Source: Gonium pectorale (taxonomy: Eukaryota > Chlorophyta > Chlorophyceae > Chlamydomonadales > Volvocaceae). From it: a DNA stretch of 42,808 nt. The stretch is taken from contig LSYV01000010.1 in NCBI GenBank assembly GCA_001584585.1, positions 524,015 to 566,822 of the forward strand, read 5' to 3'. The stretch's first letter is position 1; each line of letters starts with the position of its first letter. This document shows positions 32,901 through 42,395 of the stretch, piece after piece. The notes beneath the pieces are model-generated. The model saw nothing but the letters and a program-made list of their open reading frames with translations, was not told the origin of the DNA and did not search any database. A program made the translations under genes and the position numbers.

Positions 32901-35900
32901 CATGCTTGCCACAGGCGAGTCGAAGGTCAAGGGCTGCATCTCCGTGGGCGTGGGGCTGCCCGACGACAACTGGCTGGTTAAGAAGTGAGTTCGCGGGTCC
33001 TGGCCCCTGGGCTGCCGTGGGGTCGCCAGGGCATGCTGTGCAACGGCGGGTCAGGCAGTACTTGGACAGTGCGTCGAAGCTAGCTTTGCGTCAGTTCTTG
33101 GTGGTTGCGTCTACTGCCAAATGTCGGATGGACCCGTGCCCATGTATTCTGCGACGTGTGCTCACGCACGCCCGCAGGATCGGCATCGAGCTGTCCATCG
33201 ACATTGCGTCTGCGTGCGTGGGCTACAACTACAAGGACAAGTACTTCTTCGTCGAGGCCTCGCTCATGTGAGCATGTACGGGTTGTGCGCATGTATGTTC
33301 ACGTGTGTGCTAGCCGTCGTGTGCCGTACATGGTGAGGAGCGACGTCCATTTCCTTGATGTGTAAAGGTTCATGGGTTGTTAGAGCGAGGCCGCCCGTTT
33401 ATCCTTCTGGTGCACACCAGCGTCTGCATTCATCTATGGTCGCTTGCATGCTCTAGCTCCCCTTATCATTTCCCTACCGCTGCCTGCCCATCTCGCTCCT
33501 GCCCGCGCAGCCTGAACCTCATAGGTTGGTTATGATCGGATGGCGTGTACTGGATGGCACGCCTGGATGGCCGCGCCGAGACTGCGACGGATTTCTCTCC
33601 AGCTCATGGACGTCAAACCGTCGTGGGATGCCGCGCGCCCTGAGCCGACCCAGTTCCATTCCTGACCTTGACTGGCACCTCACGTCCCACCATGGATGGA
33701 CTGACCCCTCCACCCGCGCTTTCTTACAGTGTTCAAGGCCGAGCTGAGCTTTGAGATGGACTTCTCTTCGTGCTGCATCTGGATTGCCTCCGTGAGTCTG
33801 TTGTATGTGGCAGCGTTGGGTGCGAGACCCGGCACGCATTGAGAGGTGCAGCATGGCCGCTTTCTGCGTTGTGGCTTGGGAGCGGGCGAGTCGGGGACGC
33901 GCGTGTGGCCTCCGACCGAGGCGCTCACTATCCGCTCTGCTCCGTCTTTGGTATCATTCTCTCGTCCCGCAGGTTACGCTCGAAGCGTCCGTGGGCGTGT
34001 CCTTCCTGAGCCTCTGGGTCACGGTTGGAGACATTGATATTGTGTCGGACGTCTACCTGCGGGTGAGTCACATCCCTGCGTGCTGAAACTGGACGCACAC
34101 GCATCCTTGCGCTTGTAAACCTTCCCGAGCATAGCCGTACATCGCGGCGTGTGACATGCAGTCAGCCGCGACCGCAATTAAGCAAGTCTCTTACAATGCT
34201 CGCTCCGCTGACGACCCACGATTGACCGATCCCGCGCAGGGCTCGCCCGACGCACAGGAGGAAACGCAAAACCCGACAGGTCGGTGTGCGCCGCCGCACT
34301 CGGTAGTCCTGATTGTGCGGTGTGTCACACACATACACACACACTACTCCCCGAGTCACATGCGAGTGGATAAGCAGTACGGGTTGAGTGTTGGAATACC
34401 TCAATTGGTTGGGAGGGGCGTCTTGAGAAGACATGAATGGAAGGACATTGGTAACGCAAGAACCTCACCTTGTGTGTCGCACCCGCCGCCTTTCGCGCAG
34501 CGATGAACATGGTGGATAGTTGGATGAGCGTCAGCGACGGTGAGGAGAAGGGTCCGGTTGGCTGGGGAAGCAGCAGGGCCTCTGCTTGATGGCGAAAGTT
34601 GCCGTTGATAGACCGCTTCCCGTCGATGCTGTGGGTTGTATCTAACGCTACCCCTCCACCTTGTTGCATATGTGTCCTGATGGCACACGCCCACCGCTGG
34701 CCATGTTGCCATGCTGCCCAGCAAAGTGTCACGAATGCCTCACTTTCAACCAACCAACCGCAGGCTACTGGGGTGACTGGCAGAAAGGGTCGTACCCCTG
34801 CAGCAAGTTCACGTACAACCAGGCCAAGGGCGTCACCGAGGTGTTGGGTCTCCCCATGAACAGCTTCCAGGTGATCATGAACGGGGCGTAGGCGTGACAT
34901 GGGCGCGTGCCTGCTCACACATTTTGTCTAGGTCCTTTTTGTCAGCTACCGTATCATCCCCTCGCTGGAGTATGATCGCCCACCAGCTGATGCGCTACAG
35001 TAAGCAACCTGTCCATCCTCTTACGACCCTACCGCCCCTCGCTGCCCTAACTTGCAGCTGCGCGTTGAGGCGCAGCAGGGCGGCGGCGACGACACGGCGC
35101 TCAATGGCATCAGCGTGGGCTGCATGACCGGCATGGCAAACACGGTTGAGAGCGGCAACGGGTGAGTCCAGGGGCCCGCGCCGGAGCTGGCTGGGGTGCC
35201 GTTGCAAACGAAGGTCTCCGGCTGTTGGACCGGAATGGTACCTGTCTTAAATAATGCCGGCCTTCACGTCCGTCCTCCCGACCGCTAACTGACTCGGCCT
35301 CCTCGGCTGCCCAGGTTCTGGGGCGACTGGTCCTCGTCGGCGTCCTGCCCAGCCGGTGGCTACTTTGTGGGCGCCAAGATGCGAATTGAGAGCCCGGGCG
35401 GCGACGACACGGCCGCCAACTCGATTGTGTTCACGTGCAGCAATCAGCGCGGAACCGACGTCAATGCGCACAGCGGCTACTGGGGAGAGTAAGTCAGCCG
35501 GTAGCTAGCAGGCATGAGCGCCAATGTGTAAAAAGAAGCCTTATAGGGAGACGGTTGCACTCCGCGTTACACATAGAAGGCCAATACATTCGTTGGGTGT
35601 CAACCCCCGCCCTAACTTTTTCTTGCGCAGCTGGACCGGCTACACGTATTGCCCGGGAGAGACGTACGTCTGCGGCCTGCAGGTCCGCGTCGAGTCGCCC
35701 GGCGGCGACGACACCGGTGAGCCCTCTTTGGGGTGCCTGCCGTACGTGCTTCACATCTACGAACCGCAAACCGTACCCTCTGCGGGCAGAGGAGAGATGC
35801 TGGGGGCTATCCCGAGTCCCAAACGCCCAAGTCTGGAGTGCCGCTCGTGCTCTGCGTGCCTGCTCTGGCGATCGATGTGTCAAATGACTGACGGCAGGGC

Positions 35901-38770
35901 ACCCCTGTCGTATTTGCAACTTGCCCGCAGCGCTCAACGGCCTCCGCATCGCATGCTGCAGCTTCCCGGCCTCCAATGACGCTGCCGTGAGGAGTGCGAC
36001 CAAGGTCAAGACCGGCACCACCAGCGGTTCCACCTGCCTTGACATCACCGGAAATTCGCAGAATGCCGGCACTTACATTCAGCAGTACGCATGCGCCGAC
36101 ACTGGTTCCCAACTATTCACCTTGACCTCAACATGTGAGTGCGTGCATTGGGCACAGGGCAGGACGGGCAACCGTAGCATGTGCATCATCTATGGAGTGT
36201 GCCTTGCATAGAGATGCTGCGATTCAGAGCGACAAACCGCCAATGCAAGCTGCTCACACCTTGTCTACCGGTACACGCCGACACTTCATGCAACGCAACC
36301 TTTCCTTCTCACTTGTTCCTATCCCAACTCTCGCAGTCACGGGCGCCTACACCATCACCACGATTCCGAACGGACTTTGTGTCACGGCACAGAACGGCGG
36401 CACTGGCTACGGCACGCGAATCATCCTCGACCGCTGCGCTAATGGCGCAAGGAACCAGGCGTTTGCCGTCGTGCCCGTTGGCGCCGGCACCTTCACCGTT
36501 AGCCCCACGCATGCCAGCGGCATGTGCCTCGACATCTCAGGTTCATCAACCGCAAACTCCGCTGTGGTGCAGCTGTGGGGATGTAACCAGGTATGCGGTG
36601 ATGCTGCGTACGGCGATGAAGAGCTGTAACGGTTTGCGTGTGCCCACAATGTGAGCATACTTGCGACCAGTGTAAAGGCGCTTTGCGGCTTGCAAAGATT
36701 GCGGGTAATAAGACTAACTGCAGGCTGTGCGGCATCATAAGTCCATTACCTTTGGCCCAACAACTTCTTTCGCCTTTCGTCCCTGGCCCCCTTCCCCAGA
36801 CGCCGGCCCAGGTGTTCACGCTGGACGTGCCCACACGCGCCACCACCACCACCCTCCAGACGCTGGCTGGCGAGTAAGTGGCACATACCTGGTGGGCTGA
36901 CGTAACGATAGCAGCACCCACAGTCATGCTGCCAAGTTGTGGGGCGACCACCACGCCCGGAAGGCTCATGTGGGGCGCTGCGTGTGCGTATGCGGACAAG
37001 AGCGTGATGGAGAGGGGCCGGTGGTCCAAGCATATTCACAGTACGCATGTACCTGAGCGGGCGTTGCGTGTGGGGTGCGAGTGACGGGCATCAGGGCATC
37101 TGAAAGCGATGCCGGGTGGGTAGATGCCAGCGTGTCTACACATGCTGCGGCCAGCGCCTCCCGGTCCCCTAACTTTATTGTCCACACCCACTCCGCACCC
37201 GCAGGAACAACAAGTGCATGGACATCAGCGGTGCGTACGAGGGAGTAATGAGGGGGCGTTGAAGGGGCGCAAGCATTGGGCGCCAGTCCTGTATGGGCGC
37301 GAGGCTTGGGAGGTATACTTGGGTTTTGAGTGCGATTATAGACGTACATGAATAGTGGACTGCGTAGGCTGCGGCACTGAGCCATGCCTCAACAATGGCC
37401 CCGCCCTTCCTGCAGGCAACAACCAAAGCCCTGGCACGTACATCCAGAGCTGGGTAGGTGGCAATGCCTATGGGGTGTGGTGGCGGTGGGCCTCAAGCGA
37501 CAGGCATGGAATGGTGACCCGGCAGGCAGGCTCCAGCTCAAAGTTGCAGTGGCGGTGGGAGCTGTCAAGTAATAGTGGCCTTGTCCAATCCCTCCCCTTG
37601 CAAAAATCAGGACTGCAACGGCACGGGCGCGCAGAAACTCACCATCACGGCAATAGGTACGGCGGCTGCGTGCGCGCGTGCCGAAGGCGTGCGTGGCCGT
37701 TGCCACTGCCTCGTTCGTGCCTGCCAATCATGAGGCACCTACCTACAATCATGAGACACCCTGCTCGAGCTCTCTTCGGAAAACTTTCTTGTAAAGCTTT
37801 AATTGTATGAGCGCAGGCACCAACGTGTTCCAGCTCAAGTCCACGGCCGGCTTCTGTGCCACCATGAAGAGCGGTGGCACCACCCCCGGCACGCGCATCA
37901 TCCTTGACACCTGCGTCAGCGGCGCCAAGAACCAGCTGTTCACGGTGCGGCGCGGCTGGTGCAATTGCCCGCCCATACATCATGTCGCTGCCAATTGCCG
38001 GGGCCTTGCCTGCCAGCCTACCGTATCACGCACTCTCCGCACACCGACTTGGCACGGACTTCCAGCACCTAACCCGTCTCTTGCTCATCGGGTTGGCCGC
38101 TGTGCGCCTCGTCGCCCAACAGGTCAGCGCTGGATACCAGGCCGGCTTGAGCCTGGCGCCCTTCAACGCACCCGGCATGTGCCTGGACGTCAGCGGCTCC
38201 TCGACGGCGAAGTGAGCGTTCACACAGCGGGTTTCATGGCGGCGGCCAGCATTGAATGCCGTTGGACTGGAGGACCGGGCTGCTAACAGTAGCGATACCG
38301 GGATTTAATGAGTCGGGGAGCTGGGTGCGCAAGTTTAGCGGCCGGTGGGTAGCACCACGGGACGCCGTCACCCACCAAGTCAAGTCCCCGCTCACACTAC
38401 CTCCATTTCCCTCCCTTCTCGCCCAACCCCTCCTCCCAACTCGATCGCGTGCGTGCCTGCCTTCAGTGGCGCGGTGATGCAAGCCTGGTACGTACGTACC
38501 CGCAGTCGGCTGAGCTGCTGCTGGCTAGTAGGGTTCAGCCACTGCTCTCGAGCATCCATGCCGGCGGGTCGCCTGCCTGTCTGCCACGTCGTCCGGTCAC
38601 TAGCTTCTCATTCCACGTTGCGTCACACCGTACCCACCGCCCTACGCCGTGCGTGCCCCACCGTATCTACCACCAGTTGCCCAACCACCAACCCACCGCA
38701 ACTAACCCCAACTTGCAGGAACTGCAACGGCAGCAAGGGACAATCTTTCAAGACGTCGCTGCCGGTGTAG
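26940..38770 (+). CDS. EF-hand/VOMI/double ricin-B-trefoil membrane protein, 1349 aa, 41 exons
   Basis: Single-span surface protein of unknown function. Exons: 26940-27027, 27147-27185, 27333-27383, 27626-27785, 28006-28039, 28241-28401, 28600-28672, 28872-29089, 29258-29405, 29529-29809, 29996-30067, 30297-30417, 30590-30729, 30959-31034, 31121-31184, 31299-31487, 31572-31738, 31968-32044, 32436-32476, 32607-32648, 32915-32984, 33178-33267, 33511-33524, 33730-33791, 33973-34062, 34240-34279, 34501-34539, 34764-34870, 35058-35161, 35315-35488, 35631-35716, 35931-36134, 36337-36590, 36800-36873, 37205-37230, 37416-37453, 37611-37656, 37817-37944, 38123-38211, 38467-38487, 38719-38770. Every junction is in phase. 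Order: soluble N-terminus, EF-hand (62-73), span (about 92-113) preceded by RGRKERK, so N-in by the positive-inside rule. Then a ~770-residue ectodomain with many NxS/T sites, VOMI (883-1053) and two trefoils (about 1068-1349). Exon 8/9 junction and exon 26 start (34162 alternative) are the least sure. Confidence 0.85.
27626..27785 (+). other. EF-hand plus transmembrane exon of the large protein
   Basis: One exon encodes residues 60-113. The calcium loop is D62-R-D64-G-S66-G-H68-I-D70-I-A-E73, with canonical ligands at loop positions 1, 3, 5, 9 and 12. Only one EF-hand is visible, so pairing with a second protein or a homodimer would be expected. It is followed directly by the basic stretch RGRKERK and the hydrophobic MFAMFVFGCILVGSIIGL. 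The calcium sensor therefore sits next to the membrane on the predicted cytosolic side. Confidence 0.85.
27815..27890. repeat. Short tandem repeat in intron 4 of the large gene
   Basis: About three copies of a 23-bp unit, ataccctttgctgggacatg followed by cag, with the first copy diverged. Intronic, next to the donor at 27786. Confidence 0.85.
32046..32150. repeat. Degenerate G-rich minisatellite in intron 18
   Basis: Repeated variants of ggggtgcggagtat and gggagtgcggagt fill the first 100 bases of intron 18. They follow immediately on exon 18 and lead into a partial copy of that exon at 32151. Confidence 0.8.
32151..32194 (+). pseudogene. Partial, frameshifted copy of exon 18 inside intron 18
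   Basis: Exon 18 ends with cattcaggttccgccctg... and the donor GTAAG at 32045. The same stretch recurs at 32151-32194 with a handful of substitutions, one missing G in the tactgggtg block, and its own GTGAG donor. It is a local duplication that also copied the donor site. The single-base loss would break the frame if it were spliced in. Confidence 0.75.
34764..35970 (+). other. VOMI (vitelline membrane outer layer I) domain, exons 28-32
   Basis: Three repeats of the VOMI fold are coded here (residues about 883-1053). Repeat 1 has YWGDWQKGSYPC, SFQLRVEAQQGGGDDTALNG. Repeat 2 has FWGDWSSSASCPAGGYFVGA, MRIESPGGDDTAANSIVFTC. Repeat 3 has YCPGETYVCGLQVRVESPGG, DDTALNGLRIACC. The paired GDW / GDDTALNG signatures and spacing are those of hen VMO-I, best known from egg vitelline membranes. 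Each repeat is split by one intron at about the same place, just before or within the GDDT strand, which suggests internal duplication of an exon pair. Confidence 0.9.
35990..38770 (+). other. Two ricin-B-type beta-trefoil lectin domains, exons 32-41
   Basis: Six repeat units are visible in two sets of three, enough for two trefoils. Units built on C(L/M)DI(S/T)G then QxW/Y-C: STCLDITG...IQQYAC; MCLDISG...VQLWGCN; NKCMDISG...IQSWDCN; MCLDVSG...MQAWNCN. Between them are two units of a second type, GLCVTA...GTRIILDRCANGARNQ and GFCATM...GTRIILDTCVSGAKNQ. QxW-type loops usually bind galactosides or other sugars in R-type lectins. The second trefoil is cut into unusually small exons (26, 38, 46 and 21 nt). 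The protein ends at the last repeat with no anchor. Confidence 0.88.
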
Positions 38771-39624
38771 AGCAGCGTCAAGACATCACCGCCTCTAGGA
38801 AGCGCGGAAAAGCGGCCGCCGCCAGCATGTACCTCCGCCGGCCGCCGCCAGCATGTACCTCCCCTATCTACTTGGCACGGGCTTGCTCGCACCAAGTTCC
38901 GCGTCCCCATCGCTGCCACTAGCTAACTATTCTTTGGTGTATATTTGCTGTAGCATTGCTTCCCTCTTTGGAGCGCGCTGTTTGTGGCTCCCAAAGCACC
39001 TAGTAGTAACACTGCTGGGCTGCTGCCGTGCGCAGGTCACGTGTGTAGGACCTTGTGCGTGGTCAATGGCGCCAGGTGTGTCTTCATGTCGTGCTCGGGG
39101 CATACCTTTAATGTCCTAGCTGGTGCGTGCGGCCGATGAAGCGACGAAGCGCTGTCTTTGTGCGCGCGCGCCGGCAGCTGGTGCATGCGATACGTGCGTG
39201 TGTAGTACCGGCTTGCGCACCGGTTTCAAACCCAGCTCGCCATTCCATGTATTTATGTCCCCTAAATAAATGGATGACGGGGGTCATCATGCGGTACCTA
39301 TGCTATGGCGACCCGCTTCCTGATGACGCCGCGGGTAGTAGAGAGCCCGGTGTATGTTCTTTGAATTCGTTCACTTACGAGGTCATTCATTCGTTGTTCG
39401 TACTCGTTTATTTTCCAGTCCTTTTCAGTTCCTTTCTTATGGTGCGGAGCCGGCCGTACAAGCGCGTGGGGCTGGTTCACGTACAGAAGCTGGCCCTTCG
39501 TTTAGTGGATTGGTCGCCGGCATAAGTTTGGCGAGCGGCTCCATGGCTAATGCGGGTGTTGGATGTATGTGTGGTGATCTGGTGGCGACGCAGGTGCGGT
39601 GTGGCGGTGTGTGATTGCTTCCGT

Positions 39625-39629
39625 TGTAA
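39625..39629 (+). terminator. Possible TGTAA polyadenylation motif of the large gene
   Basis: First plus-strand TGTAA found after the stop at 38770. It implies a 3' UTR of about 850 bases. Later TGTAA motifs near 40036 and 40837 are less likely. Confidence 0.35.
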
Positions 39630-40403
39630 GTCACAGAGTGCGCGGCTTCTGCTGGATCAAAGCCTCCCTGAAGGTGCCCAGCAGCCACTCGCATCACAGC
39701 CGCTTACAGTTACCAGGCGAGCCAGTGCAATGGCGGCGGCGCATGTCACTACATCTCTCTGCATCGTCATTTCTGAGAAGCGGGAGGAGAGCCAGTGTTG
39801 CTGGCCGGAAGCGCCAGCAGCCACCCGATCGCATTGTTCTCGCTGCTGGCAATCTGTTTGCTGACAACGCCCTCCCAACGTGTCACCATGCCATGCACCT
39901 GCCATGAACCTTCAGTGCTCCATGCGTGCGCAGATAGACGCGTATGGCGGCCTGCCGGCGGCTGGGGTCTGGCACGGCCCACGGGCAAGGCCCGCACGCA
40001 GCCGGCCCGAGCCCATGCTACCTTCGGACCAAATCGCTGTAATGATTGGGGCGCAGCGCGATGGGCGGCGGGAAGTTGGCTTCCTGAGCGTTACATGCCT
40101 TGCTGGATACCCGCCCGCCCTTTTGGAAACGTTGCGCCTTCGGGCGTTTATGGAGTTGGTGCAGGCCGCTCCCCGCCTCGTATGTACTATACGGCTGGTC
40201 TGGGTACAGGCAAAGGCACCCATGGCAATGCCAAGAGGGGCAAGCGGCCGTCGCCGTCACAGCACACAGGTCGTTCAGTTTACGTGCCGTTTGTTGGCGT
40301 CCATAAATGGCTCCAGGACTCGGAGGTAAGGTCTTAGGTGCCAGCGGGTCTCGTCATGCTGCGGCCATCCAGCGCCTCAACCCTCGTTCGCTCGCTCGCA
40401 CAG

Positions 40404-40604
40404 GCACGGTAACCATGGACGTGACCGAGTTCCCTCCCATCAACAGCTCTTCGCCCGAGGCGATGCCCGACCTTATGCCCGTGATGTTCGTGGCGCCGCT
40501 GCAGGCCAACGCCAAGGCGTCGTGCCCCAACAACCTTAGCCTGCCCCGCCTCTTGTCGCCCTTCATCGCCCGCGGAGCCGTCGAGTCTGCTAACCCTCTC
40601 GCCG
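40404..40604 (+). pseudogene. Detached copy of exon 16 of the large gene
   Basis: This 201-bp segment is a second copy of exon 16 (31299-31487, 189 bp). It starts after the same ctcgctcgcacag acceptor and ends at the same gccg|gtgcgt donor. The peptide keeps DVTEF, SSSPEA, MFVAPLQAN, ASCPN, SLPRL and ARGAVES. It differs at about 13 of 63 aligned residues and carries a 12-base in-frame insertion (DLMP region). Reading frame and both splice sites are intact. No neighbouring exons of the parent gene (15 or 17) were found around it. It may be a gene relic or an exon of an unseen transcript. Confidence 0.85.
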
Positions 40605-41168
40605 GTGCGTGCGCGTGGCTGCACGTTGTGAGCTCATTTGTTGAAGTGGCTGCCCAAGTGCGTTGGCTGCCCGCTTAATTGGCTGAGGCTGAGGTCTGAT
40701 GCCTTCAGCTGTGAATACATGATGGGACGCTAGCCAGGGCAACCCACCTGGTCCGACGCCATCCCCGTTCCTTCCTCTTTCGGTGCTGCATACCGGTATG
40801 CATTACCCGGTCGGCTCCGTGTGTCGAGAGTACGTACTGTAAACACCTGTCCTCGAACGCCCCCATGCCATCCACTCGCCACTCACTCACGCCCATGCAC
40901 TCCAGACCGTGTGTACGCTACCCCTGCGATGCGTGCGTGCAGTCCGCACACATCGCGTGCGTGCGGAGCACACTGCGCCGGCGCAAGGTCTCTGATGATG
41001 TCCGCACCGAAGGCCCCGGCCCTAAACCCTAAAACCCCGGCGGTACTGGCAGCCCCTGCCTCCATCCGGAGCCCCCCCCCCCCAATCGAAGACCCACTTG
41101 TGTCGCGTCCCGTTTCCGCCAGCTTCCGTGGCTGTCCCAACTGCAGCTGTTGGCCGCAGCAGGGTGGT

Positions 41169-41420
41169 GATACCTTTGAGCAAGCATACGAACACCGTGT
41201 GTGGGATACCTTTGAGCAAGCATACGAACACCGTGTGTGGGATACCTTTGAGCAAGCATACGAAAACCGTGTGTGGGATACCTTTGAGCAAGCATACGAA
41301 CACCGTGTGTGGGATACCTTTGAGCAAGCATACGAAAACCGTGTGTGGGATACCTTTGAGCAAGCATATGAAAACCGTGTGTGGGATACCTTTGAGCAAG
41401 CATACGAAAACCGTGTGTGG
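41169..41420. repeat. 36-bp minisatellite, seven units
   Basis: Seven head-to-tail units of exactly 36 bp, beginning gatacctttgagcaagcata. Units differ only by a C/A choice (gaacacc in units 1, 2 and 4; gaaaacc in 3, 5, 6 and 7) and one C-to-T in unit 6. Because 36 is a multiple of three and the unit has no stop in any frame, all six frames are open across the array. Confidence 0.97.
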
Positions 41421-42395
41421 GACCCCGTGGGCACGAGCAGTTGCACTGGAAGAAGGCTCGCACGGTGTACACTTGCATCATCAACGATGTACGACAACGT
41501 GCGCAGGCGATGCCTCCATTCCCCCACGGTTTTGTGGGACTACAGTTGCCCTGTGGGCCGATGGAAGCAGACAGCGATAGCGATTGAGCGAGCGCTTCTC
41601 AACACCAACTTGAGCTTCTTGCTTGACAACTCCCTCTAATCTGTGCTCACTGTCCACCGCTGTGCCGGGCAAGCGTGCAGGGCCGGGCCCGGGTCGACCC
41701 TTGAGACATTTACAGCGCCCTTTCTCGCCTCTCCTAACCTTTCCAAAGGAAAAAAACCGGCACTGACGGGTCCCAGCAGCTGCGAAACTGCGGGCAACAA
41801 CGACCGAGTGAGTCTTGGCAATCGAATGATCCATGCAACCTCCCCGCACAAGGACGGCACATGCATAAGGCCGCTGCGGCAGCGGCATCAGGTACACGTC
41901 AAATAGCCTGCCAGAGTGCTGATAGAGCGCCGATGGCATGGCGCCAACGTTTTATGCATTTGTAAAGACAACAGCGCCCCAGGTTCAGACACTCACGTGG
42001 CCGTTGGGGGCGGCGACGCGTCAACCGAATCAACCAGTCCACTACATCCTGCGCTGATCCCCGTGGATACATGCAGGACATGCATGCATTAAAACGCACT
42101 TATGCCTTCTCGTCCATGCTGCCTTGGTCCATTGCTATTGTCTGACGGCAGGAAAGCCATCGAGCCAACTTTTCGGTAACACTGCATGCAGGCATCCAAG
42201 TCTTTACGACCGCCCGCCCGCCCCTCCGCCGCCGGAAGCCGGTGGATAATCCCACAACCGACGTTGCCACTGCGCTACATCACTGCAAGGTATCGGAAAA
42301 AAGAACCCACCATAAGCCGTCCACGATGGCGCAGTGCCGCAGGTCGCCGGATGCCACAGCGGCGCCGACACTCCCGCCGGCGCTACCCAGGCCCG

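Larger units (their letters stand above)
38771..42395. other. Repeat-bearing tract downstream of the large gene
   Basis: This 3.6-kb stretch has no gene I can assemble. It contains the 3' UTR of the large gene, the exon 16 copy at 40404-40604, and the 36-bp array at 41169-41420. Open frames of 149-180 codons at 39795-40337 lack codon bias and splice structure. The rest looks non-coding on both strands. Confidence 0.45.

Noticed and set aside
34162..34239. Upstream extension of exon 26 from an acceptor at 34161
   Set aside because: It is in phase, but its third positions are A/T-rich and it ends in a good polypyrimidine-AG acceptor at 34239, so it looks like intron. Not excluded.
34871..35057. 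Extra exon reading VLFVSYRIIPSLEYDRPPAD after a TAG acceptor at 34931
   Set aside because: Skipping it joins SFQ to LRVEAQQGGGDDTALNG, which is exactly the VOMI pattern, so this stretch is intronic.
39795..40337. 149- and 180-codon frames near 40 kb
   Set aside because: No codon bias, no splice signals in keeping with the frame, and no similarity to the neighbouring exon copy.
41169..41420. CRISPR array
   Set aside because: Units are contiguous with no spacers and the DNA is eukaryotic; it is a tandem minisatellite.
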